NCBI GenBank assembly: GCA_023678885.1
Contig: CM042982.1
Location: 7,626,001-7,690,000, forward strand
Origin: Pogostemon cablin
Taxonomy: Eukaryota; Streptophyta; Magnoliopsida; Lamiales; Lamiaceae
DNA: 64,000 nt
Direction: 5' to 3'
Positions 35,265-46,925 of this stretch are shown one piece after another. Numbering within the stretch: position 1 is the first letter of the stretch; each line of letters begins with the position of its first letter. The notes under the pieces were generated by a model. The model was not told the origin of the DNA and did not search any database. It saw only the letters and a program-made list of their open reading frames with translations. Position numbers and translations under genes: made by a program.

Positions 35265-35925
35265 TTTAAAAAATCACTATAGTTATTCAAGACTGCATAA
35301 AACTTGCTCTTGGATGCTTCTATGTTGCAGAGATACCAGAAAACAGAGTGGAGCCTGCAACTCTTGGTCCCTCAATTTAAAGTTGTCTTGGACAGTAAAG
35401 GCGAGGCTCTTGGCGTGAAGCCTCTCAAGATACTCCACCACCACTTCCGACTAAGCTTTGGAAATATTCATGTCGAGAAAGTTCTCGACGCTCCACAACT
35501 TGATGAGCTTGGAGGTGGGAATCTGATTATCTATGTGCGAACACTGCCATACACAGAAAGCAGTGCCAGTGTTTGAGATGGAAAGAAGATAAGTCGGCGT
35601 AGCTTTGTACAACACCTCGTATATCCGTTCGTAGGCCTCCATGAAAATCGAATGACTCCTGCTGGCCGTGATCTCGTTCCAGAGCTTCACGCTGAAGTCC
35701 GCTCCGTCGGATAGTATGGCGGAGATGGTGGTGATGTGTGAGGAAGATTGTGGCTAATCAATTCGGATTCAGAATTCATAAGGTGCATTTAGAAATTTAA
35801 TTGGGGTCTATTATAACTAATCTTATTTTATTATTTATATAAGAGTATTTACGTCTTCTCACACTAACCTATTTTAAATTTATATATTAATGAGGTTCAT
35901 TTAGTAGATTTGGGGGTGCAAATAG
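35265..35925. mobile_element. Right part of the inverted-repeat DNA element
   Basis: The arm 35781-35925 is the inverted partner of 15644-15786. Inside it (35290-35750) lies a gene-like fragment, listed separately. Confidence 0.55.
35290..35750 (-). pseudogene. Gene fragment of unknown origin inside the DNA element
   Basis: One minus-strand frame stays open for about 150 codons apart from a single TAG at about 35449. It reads ILSDGADFSVKLWNEITASR, SHSIFMEAYERIYEVLYKAT, PTYLLSISNTGTAFCVWQC, LIKLWSVENFLDMNISKA, stop, SEVVVEYLERLHAKSLAFTV. Base composition is clearly less AT-rich than the surroundings. I do not recognise the protein. A capture of host coding sequence by a Mutator-like element (Pack-MULE) would explain it; a decayed host gene is the alternative. 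Confidence 0.45.
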
Positions 35926-37059
35926 CTGCCTTTTTTACAATCTAATACTATTATATTTTTAAAAAGTTATAACATTATAATTTATGTCATATTTTTATCT
36001 TAAAAAAAGTACTAAGAGTAATACCATAACGTACTAACTCTATATAAAATAATAATACTTTTTAATTATTATAAAATAATAATACTCTATTAAGGTAAAA
36101 AAAAAGAAATTACATTACAATTAATATGAGTATATTACAACATCGGGTGATGTTTGTTTTGGGGGTTTTAGAAGTTTGAAAATCATGAATAGTGATGTTG
36201 TGTTTGTTTTGAGTTTTTGATAGGGTATGTTTTAACTTTATGTCAAATCAATGTGTAAGAATATATTAATTTATGTAAAAAAAGTAGATGAGAGAAGAGT
36301 TATAAAAAGTAAAAGTGTATTAATTGAGGAAAGAGAATGTATATAAGTATATATGGATGATTTTTAAAATTTGGGTATGGAATTTAAATTCCAATTCCAA
36401 GGTTTCAAACCCGGAAATAAACAACCCCTAGTTTTTGTGCAAACTGCTAAACAAACTACTCCAATGAGCAAAGGGTAGATTATGTGCGTATCTATTGTCC
36501 CGAAATTAAATAAGTACTTATTAAAGTAATTTTTGGTATAAATAAATCTTTTATTTTTATACAATGAAATAAATATACCCATAATTTTTAAAATTGAAAC
36601 ATTCATGCTCTTTATTTAGTGTAAAAGGGTCATTCATGCCCTTCAGTAAAAAATTAAAAAAATATTAACGTTAATGTATAATTTTTTTATAAATTAATTT
36701 GCTAACAATCCGACCTTTAAAAAAATTCAAATTTTATATTAAACTAAAGGAATTTTCATGAACATGTCATCTACCATTTCTAATTTTAGATCCAATGTAT
36801 ATTATTCATGCTATAATTTCGTTGGAATTTTTTCACAATTATAAAATTTAAGCTTATTTCAAATTGATTTCCAATAAATTCAACCTTGAAGTTTCCAAAC
36901 TCTCCGTCAAAACTAACCTCTTTTTATGAACTTTTCATATATGGTTTCGTATATTAAATCTAATATAAATCAGATAGCCGGTTAGCTACCGGTCACTGGG
37001 CTTCTCATTAAAGTGAGTGACAAAAATACTCACTTGGTCACTAGGCATTAAAGTGAGTG

Positions 37060-37148
<89 letters not shown>

Positions 37149-37815
37149 AATAAATTGTTAATAAATTAATCTAAAATCTAAAAATATCGAAGAAAATTTT
37201 GTAAAGAATAGGTTGTTTTAATATAAAGTTTAAAAAAATTTTACGGTAAGATCGTTTGAAAATTAATTTGTTAAATGTGAGGGACAGTTATTTTTTCAGT
37301 GGATCAGAATTTAAGAAAGTCTCCTTCGTCATATTAATTGAACGCTCATTTTTTTATTTTTTTTACCGTACCCATCGAATTTTAAATTTGGGATTATCAA
37401 AGGAAATGTACACTCAATTGCATTTTTACTCTTTAATTTTTAGGATCCATGCAGTATATACACGGATCATGACATTAATTTTAAAATAATTATGATTTCT
37501 TTTAAAAAAAATTGTGATAAGAAATCATGTAGGTATATATATATCATCATTAAACACGGATTATTGCAGCTTATATAGTCATATGTATTAATTGGGCAAT
37601 TATTTAATTTTATGGTTAGGAACACAAACAAATATCCATATATGAAGACTTTTAGATATGACTGAAAATAGGCAAAATAGCCTATTATTTTGAGTATCCA
37701 TTTAGACCATACCCATACATATTAGATTTAGAGAAATACATGCATACTGTGAAGGAGTGGATGTTTTCATTTGAGTTTTATTCTTCTCCAAATAGTAATA
37801 AGTTTATAAGTTATA
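35926..37815. other. Intergenic, AT-rich
   Basis: No gene seen. 36140-36430 has ends resembling each other in inverted orientation (ATGTTTGTTTTGGGG and AATAAACAACCCCT), possibly a small PIF-like MITE, but no target duplication is clear. A direct repeat of CATTAAAGTGAGTGACAA lies at 37006 and 37047, just before the AT run. Confidence 0.5.
37063..37144. repeat. (AT)41 microsatellite
   Basis: About 82 bases of uninterrupted AT. Length in the real genome may differ, since such runs are hard to sequence. Confidence 0.95.
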
Positions 37816-38095
37816 CTCTCTAGTCCCATAATACTTTTTCCACTTTTCTCATTTGTTTGTCCCACAAAACCTTTCACCCCCAAAAAAGGAAACATCACTT
37901 TATTCAACAACCTTAAAAATTACTTTAATTTCAAATTTGTCACTCTTTTTTCACACAAATATAATTACTTTATACTTTTTAATTACTTAAAAATACTACA
38001 ATACCCTCCAAAGTTAATAAAGTTGGTCAAAAAGTGCAACTTTTCTTAAACAATATGAAACAGTAAACGTGAAAAGTTTTTCGGGACGGAGGGAG
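37816..38095. mobile_element. Stowaway-like MITE, copy 1
   Basis: 280 bases between TA duplications (37814-37815, 38096-38097). The 3' end GGGACGGAGGGAG is the standard Stowaway terminus; the 5' end CTCTCTAGTCCCATAATAC is its slightly decayed partner. Non-coding, moved by Tc1/mariner transposases. Confidence 0.9.
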
Positions 38096-38149
38096 TAATT
38101 GTTATATTAGTCAAAATAATATTTTCTTGTCCATTGGTACCGGCACGTA

Positions 38150-38280
38150 AACTAAGAAAAGATAAACTCTACTGTGAGACGTGAAAAAAGAAAAGATAAA
38201 CTCTACTGTGAGACGTGTTAAAATATGTCTACTATATAAATAAAATATGTTTAATGATTGTTAAATATGTTTTCTAAAGT
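38150..38280. repeat. Dispersed repeat with GTGAGACGTG
   Basis: AAAGATAAACTCTACTGTGAGACGTG occurs twice in tandem (38159 and 38196), followed by TTAAAATATGTCTACTATATA. The latter part recurs at 59970-60030, so it belongs to a dispersed family. Confidence 0.7.
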
Positions 38281-38969
38281 GTGATAAATGATAAATTAAA
38301 GTATGATTTTAAAGTGTTATAATATGATTAATTATTGACATACTTTAACTACAAATAAATATACTTTACTTATATAATAAACATACTTTAGTAAGGGGTC
38401 AACCAGTTTCACAACCATCTCGCAAAAAACCCGTCTCATAAGAGGGTGTCTCACAAGAAAATGTTCTTTTTAAAATATAAATAATGTAAAAAAAAGTAAT
38501 GATAAGTTGGTAATTTAAAGAGAAAAAGTAAATAAAATTGTTGAGAATTACAAATAAAGTGTAAAAAAAGTAAATAAATGAGATTGATAAATAAAATGTA
38601 AAAGGTATGTAAGATAATGTACAGTGTATTTTTACTATTATTGCATAAAATACTTTAGACAATTCAAAATAAAATGTAAAAGATATGTAAGATATATTAT
38701 AGTGTATTTTTATTATTAATAAAACATTCATAAATAATTTAGACAACTCAAAATTAAAAGTGTGGATAAATACAGAAAAAAAAGAGAATGTTATTTAAAA
38801 AAAAGTTAAAATTCACGTGAAAAAAGTCTTTTGCTTAGTGTATCATGACATCCTCAAAAGTTAATGCAGATATTATGCAGAAAAAAAAATCCCTTTATTA
38901 GTAACTAACCATAATCCATTATAACAAGAAACGTGTGAGGAGGGCCCCACTACTCATGGAGGGTGTGTA

Positions 38970-39249
38970 CTCCCTTCGTCTTATAATACTTTTCCCACTT
39001 TTTTTATTTGTTTGTCCCACAAAACCTTTTATCCCATAAAAGGAAATATCACTCTATCCAACAAGCTCAAAAGTTACTTTAATTTCAAAATTTTTACTCC
39101 TTTTTCATACACATATCATTAATTTATACTTTTTAATTATCTAAAAATACTATAATACACTTCAAAGTCAACAAAGTTGGTCAAAAAGTGCAACTTTTCT
39201 TAAACAACGTGAAACAGTAAACGTGAAAAGTTTTCCTGGATGGAGGGAA
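38970..39249. mobile_element. Stowaway-like MITE, copy 2
   Basis: Also 280 bases, TA duplications at 38968-38969 and 39250-39251, ends CTCCCTTCGTCTTATAATAC and GGATGGAGGGAA. Same orientation as copy 1 and alignable along its whole length (for example GTTTGTCCCACAAAACCTTT, AACAGTAAACGTGAAAAGTT). Confidence 0.9.
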
Positions 39250-39401
39250 TAGTTTTGAATTTGTGGTATTTAAGACAAAAATAATTAGTAGTATTTGAAT
39301 TATAATGATAAATTCGCTTAAACTGAGATGTGTTTGAGGTGGATTGTAATGAATTAAAATATCTCACTTCTTAGATTACTTTACACAAGCAATTAAAATA
39401 A

Positions 39402-40267
39402 GGGCGGCGCTATTGCCACCCGAAATATTGTTAAGGGCACCCGTTTCTAAAAAAATTAATGGTGAAATTCTTATTATGCCCTCATCCATAGATTACACTC
39501 ACACTAGCCTTATCCAACTGATTTTGCTAAGCCCACCCAAACTTATATATTATTCCATTCTCCAAATCTTAAATCCTAAATTCAGACGGGAGAAAACTTA
39601 GAAGCGAAAAGGGAAGGAGATGAAGATCAAAGCAAAAAAAAATTAGTTTATTTAAATTGTTTGTCATTGTTGTTTTATACATAAACATTAAAAAGAAAAC
39701 TTAAGAGTTTCAAACTATAAGAACCCTAATTCCCCATTTGTAATTTAATAATATAATTTATTGCATAACGGCTTCGAAATGTAACTATGTATTTGAAGTT
39801 TTCACTCTCGGTCATCCATGTGGTTACAAATGCTACTAGTTTAAAAAAGAAATAAAACAATTCCAAAAAGAAAAGAAAAGTAAACAAAAGAAAAGAAGGG
39901 AGTAAGTGAATCAGATTGGTTAACTTTCAGTTTGAGTATGCCAAATAAATAAATATTCCATTTGAATGCGTTGAAGAAGTCATGATCCTATCAACTCGTA
40001 TTTTTAGTGGCTTTCTTTCTTTTGCTGCGATTCAATCCCACTCAGGCTGCAACGTTGAATCTGGGGTGCAGATCCGAGACTCGGAGCAGGGAGTAATAAT
40101 TTGGGTGGGTTTAGTAACAAATGGTGTTGGATGGGATTAGGAAAATTAGTTGGGCGCCGCAGCGTAGATGCATATTTAGGGGATGGGAATATAACAGGAA
40201 TTTCACTACCAATTTTTTTAAGAATCGGGTGCCCTTAGTAATGTTTCGGGTGGAAATAGCGCCGCCC
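39402..40267. mobile_element. Mutator-like MITE (MULE-type), 866 bp
   Basis: Terminal inverted repeats of about 75 bases: left GGGCGGCGCTATTGCCACCC, right end reverse complement GGGCGGCGCTATTTCCACCC. Perfect 9-bp duplications TTAAAATAA at 39393-39401 and 40268-40276; 9 bp is the standard size for Mutator. The empty site can be read from the neighbouring tandem copy (ACAAGCAATTAAAATAAATT at 40365-40384). No transposase inside. Confidence 0.93.
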
Positions 40268-40276
40268 TTAAAATAA

Positions 40277-40440
40277 ATTCAACAATACTGAGCCTTATCG
40301 AGACGAGCTCGAACTTATCCATAAATGTGAATGTTCATGCCTAAAATTCTTAAATTTACTTTACACAAGCAATTAAAATAAATTCAACCATACGGACGAG
40401 CTCGAGCTTAGCCATAAATGCAAACGTTCATGCCTAAAAA
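40277..40440. repeat. Tandem duplication of about 85-105 bp, first copy split by the MULE MITE
   Basis: TTACTTTACACAAGCAATTA ... TTCATGCCTAAAA occurs as 39379-39401 plus 40277-40350 (split), and again at 40357-40440. Confidence 0.8.
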
Positions 40441-40576
40441 AAATTATGCTTTAGAGGGAGAATAAAGGTTAAAACCCAAAATTTATTTTGACAACTCATC
40501 TATGTTTAAATATCTTCCTTATCTCTAACTTTATTTTTCCACTGTCTACACCACTCTAAGTGGCAAAATTCTTGCA

Positions 40577-40590
40577 CTATATAATGAACT
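40577..40590 (+). promoter_or_regulatory. Probable TATA box of the alpha-galactosidase gene
   Basis: CACTATATAATGAAC lies 65-70 bases upstream of the start codon, the right distance for a short leader. No other core element identified. Confidence 0.55.
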
Positions 40591-40646
40591 TCTACTCTCA
40601 CTTCATGAGTAATTAATTAGACTGAGTGTGTGTTTGTGATTGAAAA

Positions 40647-43449
40647 ATGGTGGCACCATTAATCTGTGCATGTCTATTGCTACTCATAAGTAGTGCTGCT
40701 ATTGCTAGCCATGATTCTCACAGAAGATATCTTCTTGGAAATAGCCTTGCATCCACTCCTCCAATGGGGTAATTATTATGTACTAATTATTTTTAATCAC
40801 TTATTAGTATTGTTATAAGTAGTAGTTGTATGATCTGTTTTGACTTGCCCTTGATTTTTTTTTATATATATATATTTTTGAAGGGCTTTTACTTGTGATG
40901 CAATATATCTACTTCTCATTGGAATTGCATTTCAAGCTGTTAAAATTAGTAAAACTTTGAGTAATAATGTGATACTAAAAGCTTCAATTCTTGTAATCCA
41001 TCAGATGGAATAGCTGGAATCATTTCAACTGCATGATTGATGAAAATGTCATCAAACAAACAGGTGACAACCAGTTTTTGTACTCCCCTGTCCCAAGTTA
41101 AATTGCACCGTTACTGTAGATACCTAGTTTAAGTAAAATTGTATTTTTACCAATTTTCTTCATTTTGGAGGGAAATGTAGTATTTGTAAATAACAAATAA
41201 ATTATAAAGTAATTAAGGTGTATTTTTAAGGTTTGAAGATTGATATGATGTTTTTTTTAGTTGCGAAGTTTAACGTTGAACAGAGGAAAATGAAAAATGG
41301 TGAAATTAGTATATAAGATTTTATTATGAAACAATACTTCAAACAACTCTCACTCTCTCTCTAATACTGTGATCAGCTGATGCTTTGGTTTCAACTGGTC
41401 TTGCTAGTCTTGGATATAACTATGTCAACATAGGTACATTTCTTGCCCAAATACAGACCATCTTTATGTATATGTTCATGTTTTCTTGACTCCCATTTGT
41501 GCATTACTTATTCTTGTCTGATTTAAAAACTCATATCTTGGTTCTTCTTAGATGATTGCTGGGCTGAAATTAACCGTGATGACAAGGTTCATTCTCTGCT
41601 ATATATGCCACATTTGTTTGAAAACAATGCATCACTATACTTCTTACATCATGTGTGATGGATTTCAGGGCGCCCTGATGCCGAAGAAATCGACATTTCC
41701 TTCCGGCATTAAGGCCTTAGCTGACTATGTCCACAGCAAGGGACTTAAGCTGGGAATATACTCCGATGCAGGGTATTTACTCGTTGAATGTACATGTTTG
41801 ATCCAATACTTCTATCGTCGTTGATTCATGTGGTTCGTCGTCTGGCAGTTATTTCACTTGTAGCAAGAAAATGCCTGGCTCACTCGGACATGAGGAAATA
41901 GATGCTAAAACCTTTGCTTCATGGGTACTAAAATATATGATTTCTGAAAGAAATAGAGAAATTTGTAATCCATTCTATATGATGATATGTTGCATGGTGT
42001 TCTTGCAGGGCATTGATTATCTTAAGTATGATAACTGTAACAACGATGGATCAAGACCGACTCTTCGGTAATGAGATCTGTTTGTTCGAGAAAAAGACTT
42101 TTTTTTTGTTTATGTGTTTTATTCACATCTTGTGTAGATATCCTGTGATGACAAGAGCTCTGATGAGAGCTGGGAGGCCGATTTTCTTCTCACTTTGTGA
42201 ATGGTGATTGCTGTTAACTCTAGTTTTTATTACATTGTTTTTGTTTGAGTTTTGTTTTTTATGATGATTGATGTGTTGTGATCGTGTCAGGGGAGATATG
42301 CACCCGGCTTTGTGGGGTTATACGGTAGGAAACAGCTGGAGAACGACGAATGACATTTCTGATACGTGGGAGAGGTACAAATCTATCTCCTGTCATTTCA
42401 CATTCTTGAATCCATTGGCCTTATATAAGATCTGTGTTCGGACTCTTGGCTCTTCGACAGCATGGTCTCTCGTGCAGATCAGAACGAAGTCTATGCAGAT
42501 TTTGCTAGGCCAGGTGGTTGGAATGGTAAGGCAACTTCATATGCTTGATTGGTTCAAGAAAAGGTTAAAAAATGGTCTGTTTTCTGTCGATAGATCCGGA
42601 TATGCTTGAGGTTGGAAATGGAGGAATGACAAGAGACGAATACATTGTTCACTTCAGTATATGGGCAATATCAAAGGTGCCTCCAACTCAATGCAGTTGA
42701 TTGGTAGCTAAGGCTGTCGATCACCTTAATTCTTACTCGTATCTTCATCTATTTCAGGCTCCCCTCCTCATCGGGTGTGATGTAAGGAACATATCGAAAG
42801 ATACAATGGAAATCATAGCCAATAAAGAGGTGATCAAAGTGAACCAAGGTATCTATCCAACCATCCATCCATCAGCTTCTGTTGTTGGCCTATTTTCTGC
42901 TGATCTCCTAACTCATCTGTAATAACCTCCGATTCTAGATAAGCTCGGAGTCCAGGCTAAAAAGGTTCGAATGGAAGGCGATTGGGAGGTACATTGACAT
43001 AGTAAACTGCAACCATTGATACATCAGAATCTAATGATGTTGTTAAGGATTGAGTCTAAAGGCTAGTTTGTTTGAAGTAGGTGTGGGCGGGGCCTCTTTC
43101 GAATTACAGGATTGCGGTTTTGCTGCTCAATCGAGGAGCTTGGCGTACTTCAATCACCGCGCATTGGGACGACATAGGAATCGCTCCCACCACTAGTGTT
43201 GTAGCAAGAGATCTTTGGGAGGTCAGTGTGTTCAGTTTTGTGATGTAAAATGCAAGTGTGTGTGTGTGTTTTAAACATGATTAGTGTGACTGAATTAATG
43301 ATGTGAAGATATTGGATGAAGTTAAAAGGGATTTGCTGTTGTGTTGTGTTTGGCAGCACAAGACATTGAAGACAAGATTTACTGGAAATTTGACAGCAAC
43401 AGTGGATCCACATGCATGCAAGATGTACATATTGAATCCTATTTTCTGA
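40647..43449 (+). CDS. Alpha-galactosidase, glycoside hydrolase family 27 (EC 3.2.1.22)
   Basis: Removes terminal alpha-1,6-galactose from raffinose-type sugars and galactomannans, in the cell wall or vacuole. Fifteen exons: 40647-40768, 41005-41063, 41377-41433, 41552-41586, 41669-41772, 41849-41924, 42009-42067, 42138-42203, 42291-42374, 42461-42525, 42594-42676, 42758-42848, 42939-42988, 43081-43221, 43357-43449. They sum to 1,185 nt, 394 aa. Residues 1-20 (MVAPLICACLLLLISSAAIA) are a signal peptide. The nucleophile is Asp159 in YLKYDNC and the acid/base Asp214 in WRTTNDI, 55 residues apart as in the rice enzyme. DDCWAE, FPSGIKALADYVHSKGLKLG, GGWNDPDMLEVGNGGM and APLLIGCDVRN are all present. 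A C-terminal beta domain ends KMYILNPIF. All junctions are GT-AG and in phase. AATAAA at 43506 may be the poly(A) signal. Confidence 0.95.
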
Positions 43450-43509
43450 GAGGAGTACTTTTCTATTGTTCACCAAACCTGCAATGTTTTCATGATTGAT
43501 CTATCAATA

Positions 43510-43876
43510 AAATGGTGTTTCACTTCTTCAAATTTCAGTTTCCTACTGCCTCATGAAATTACTAGTCTATTGCATTCCCATAGCTTTCTTTCCCTCTACC
43601 TATTTGTTGAGAAGGGAAAACCATCTGACCCCGCACACTTTCATGAATAATGTACTTATATAATAGTATTGGGTATATTTTGGTTTATATGTTTAATATA
43701 TATAGTACTCCATATATATATATAAATAAGCATCAAATCATCAGTTATGGTAAATTTTTTGTTTTTCCGCTCAAACAATCACATTTTGATATCTCCCAAG
43801 TTTCTCATTTTATTTTCAATTTATCGCATGTTATCATTTATTGTATTACATTGTGATATTTCTCTAATTTCTCATT
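43510..43876. other. Intergenic between alpha-galactosidase and the copia element
   Basis: AT-rich, no gene seen. Ends at the TTTTC target duplication. Confidence 0.6.
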
Positions 43877-43881
43877 TTTTC

Positions 43882-44511
43882 TGTGGTGAAAACTACATAC
43901 TAATGAGTGATCAACATTAGGATGAGTGAGTGTGTGTTCAAGGTTGAAACTGATGATGGTGCATGAGTGAAACGGATGCAGCAACAACAACATGATCAGA
44001 ACACATAAAATAGCAGCAATTCAACACCGGTTGCACCAGTGGGGACCAGGGTGTTTTGTAGCCGGTGTACAGGTCGCATAAGAGCTGTTTCTGGAAAGTT
44101 CCATACATGAATGGAAAGCTGGCCATGCAGGGTGTGTGATGGAGTCGGTTGCAACCGCCGAGATTCATTTTAACCGCTTGAGAATCCAGCTGGAAGTTGG
44201 TTACACGAATTGGTCATGTAACTTTCTGTGCATGCATAGGGTGTATATAATGGTATGATCCATGCATATACTCATTGTAACATGTTTTACTCTCTCAATC
44301 AATAATAGATCTCTCTCTCTCACAGTGGATGTAGGCTTGTACAAACAAGTTGAACCACTATAAACTCTTTCTTCTTCATACAATCACACATACACACACA
44401 ATCTCAATATTGTTATCATATGTGATAAAATTCTTGTGTTCAATCCATTGTTTTGATTGTGCATTCAGAGATTGGTTGATAGAGTACTTAGTAACATCTT
44501 CATCTTTAAGA
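43882..44511 (+). repeat. 5' LTR of the copia element
   Basis: 630 bases, TGTGGTGAAAAC ... CATCTTTAAGA. The ends are TG and GA rather than TG and CA; the boundary is fixed by the other LTR and by the target duplication. A TATA-like GTGTATATAATGG lies at about 44240. Confidence 0.92.
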
Positions 44512-44514
44512 AAG

Positions 44515-44532
44515 TGGCGCCGTCTGTGGGAA
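44515..44532 (+). other. Primer-binding region of the copia element
   Basis: TGGCGCCGTCTGTGGGAA starts three bases after the LTR. Sequences of this form commonly follow plant LTRs and pair with a tRNA 3' end; I do not assign the tRNA. Confidence 0.65.
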
Positions 44533-44581
44533 TCTAGGCCACAAAGATCAGCAATCAACAGAAGGAGGAATCAAGAAGCAG

Positions 44582-45411
44582 TTGAAGGAAGTTGACACCA
44601 TGGTTGTAACCAAGTTTAATATTGAGAGGTTTACAGAGAAATCTGACTTTGGTTTGTGGAAGATCAAGATGAGAGCTATCTTGGTACAACAAGAATTGGC
44701 AGAACCTATCAAGGAAAAACCAGCAGTAACTGTAGAAGCTGCACAAACAGCCATAGAAGCCACTGCAGAAGCTGATATTCAAGAAAGGGCCTTAAGTGCC
44801 ATTGTATTATGTCTTGGTGATAAAGCTTTGAGAGAAGTACAGAGAGAGACATCTGCAAGAGCTGTATGGAAGAAACTTGAAGATCTGTACATGGTAAAAT
44901 CTCTTGCTAACCGTTTATACTTAAAGCAGAAACTATACTCCTTTAAGATGGTTGAGGATAGATCAGTTTTAGTTCAGCTTGATGAGTTTAATAAGGTGTT
45001 AGATGATCTAGAAAATGTTAATGTGAAAATTGAAACAGAAGATAAGGCCTCAATATTGTTGTCAGCTCTCCCAAAGTCCTTTGAAAGCTTCAAGGGCACA
45101 CTTCTGTTTGGAAATAGAGAAACTATAAGTCTTGATGAGGTTGAAATTGCTCTGAAGACAAGGGAGTTTCAGAAAGTTTTTGAAGAATAGGGAACATCGG
45201 GAGAGGGATTAATGATCAAGGTAAGAAGAACAACAAGAAAGGCAATTCTGATTCAAAGAAACAAAGAAACAAGGCTGATCAGTCAAATTCAGATAAGGAT
45301 GGAAGGAAGTGTTTCCACTGTCATGAACCAGGCCATTACAAGAAGAACTGCTACAAGTATAAAGCAGAAAAGAAAAGGAAAGTAGAAGCTGGTAAAGATG
45401 GACAACAAAGA
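44582..45411 (+). pseudogene. Copia gag
   Basis: Starts near 44600 (MVVTKFNIERFTEKSDFGLW), with the usual copia gag blocks KIKMRAILVQQELAEPI, ALREVQRETSARAVWKKLED and LYSFKMVEDRSVLVQLDEFN. It stops at 45188-45190. A zinc knuckle follows in another frame at 45309-45353 (CFHCHEPGHYKKNC, CX2CX4HX4C), so one frameshift separates them. The knuckle frame runs straight into the protease. Confidence 0.9.
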
Positions 45412-46925
45412 GTGAAAACAAATCAGGTGGTAAATAATCAGAATCAGGCTACTGATTATCCTGAGGCACTTCTGGTTGGATCATCAAAAGGATCCATGGA
45501 TTGGATCCTTGATTCAGAATGTACATTCCGTATGTCTCCTATGAAGCATTGGTTTATTGATCTTAAGTTGCAGAATGCTGGATCAGTATTACTAGGGGAT
45601 GATCACACATGTCAAATAAAGGGTATTGGATCCATTAGGTTGAAGATGCATGTTGGAGTTACTAGGACACTGACAGGTGTGAGGTATATCCCAGAACTCA
45701 AAAGAAACTTGATTTCTTTAGGAATTTTAGATGCTTCAGGCCATGAGTTTAGATCTAGAGGAGGTGTACTCATTGTTGAGAAAGATGAGTATGAAGTGAT
45801 GAAAGGAATCAGGGAAAATGGATTGTATATTCTTGATGGACACACAGTGGTTGGACAGAATCATGTCTCAACTGGAAGTGATGAAATTCACTTATGGCAT
45901 GGAAGACTAGCTCACATAAGTGAGAAAGGATTACAAGAGCTGTCAAGGCAAAATGTTATCAATATCAGACCAACAGACAAGCTGGATCAGTGTGAGGATT
46001 GCATCTTTGGTAAAGCTAAAAGGCTAAAGTTTGGTATTGGTGAACATACAAGCAAAGTTAAACTTGATTATATCTATTCAGATCTGTGGGGACCTGCAAA
46101 AACTCTAACAAAATGTGGAGGCAAGTATTTTATTTCATTTATTGATGATTACAGTAGAAAGATATGGATATATATACTGAAATCTAAGGATACAGCTTTC
46201 ATTACCTTTAAAAATTGGCTAACTGAGGTAGAGAATAGTTGCAATAACAAGGTTAAGATATTAAGAACTGATAATGGTCTTGAGTATTGTTATGATGAGT
46301 TCAATAAGTTTTGTAAGGAGAGGGGGATCATGAGACACAAGACAGTACCAGGTACACCACAACAAAATGGTGTTGCAGAGAGGCTGAATCAGACCTTACT
46401 TGAGAGAGTTATGTGTATATTAAGTAGTTCTGGTCTTTCTAAAGACTTCTGGGGTGAGTTGGTTAGTACAGCAGCTTTTCTAATCAATAGGTGTCCATCA
46501 ACACCTCTTAAATTCAAAACTCCTCAGGATGTATGGACTGGAAAGGTTGCCAATTATACCAGGCTCAAAGTGATTGGTTGTCTAGCCTATGCACATGTTA
46601 AACAGGATAAGCTAGCTCCAAGAGCCATCAAATGTGTCATGATTGGATATCCCAAAGTTGTTAAAGCTTACAAACTGTGGAACATTGAAGGTAAAAAATT
46701 ATGATAAGCAGGGATGTTACCTTTAATGAAGTTGTTATGCCACTAAAGCCTCAGGATCAAAGCAAGTCTGAAGCTGAGCTTGAGGTGGAGCTTGTGAACA
46801 AGATTCAGAAGGATCAGTTTAGAGTTGAAGAAGTGACGGTACAAGGAGGACTAGTTCAACAACTACAGATGATCAGATCACATTTAATACTGATGAGCTG
46901 CTCAATAGCTATCAGTTGGCAATAG
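45412..46925 (+). pseudogene. Copia protease and integrase
   Basis: The protease box reads WILDSECTFRMSP, where DSG is expected: the glycine is changed to glutamate. Integrase follows: zinc finger HLWHGRLAHIS ... CEDCIFGKAKR, then the D-D-E core with YSDLWGP, RTDNGLEY and NGVAERLN. A stop after NIEGKKL (46702-46704) and a shift precede MISRDVTFNEVVMP. The open stretch of 430 codons is long for a dead element, so decay is recent. Confidence 0.92.

Noticed and set aside
36140..36430. Possible small PIF-like MITE
   Set aside because: The ends resemble each other only loosely and no target duplication is visible.
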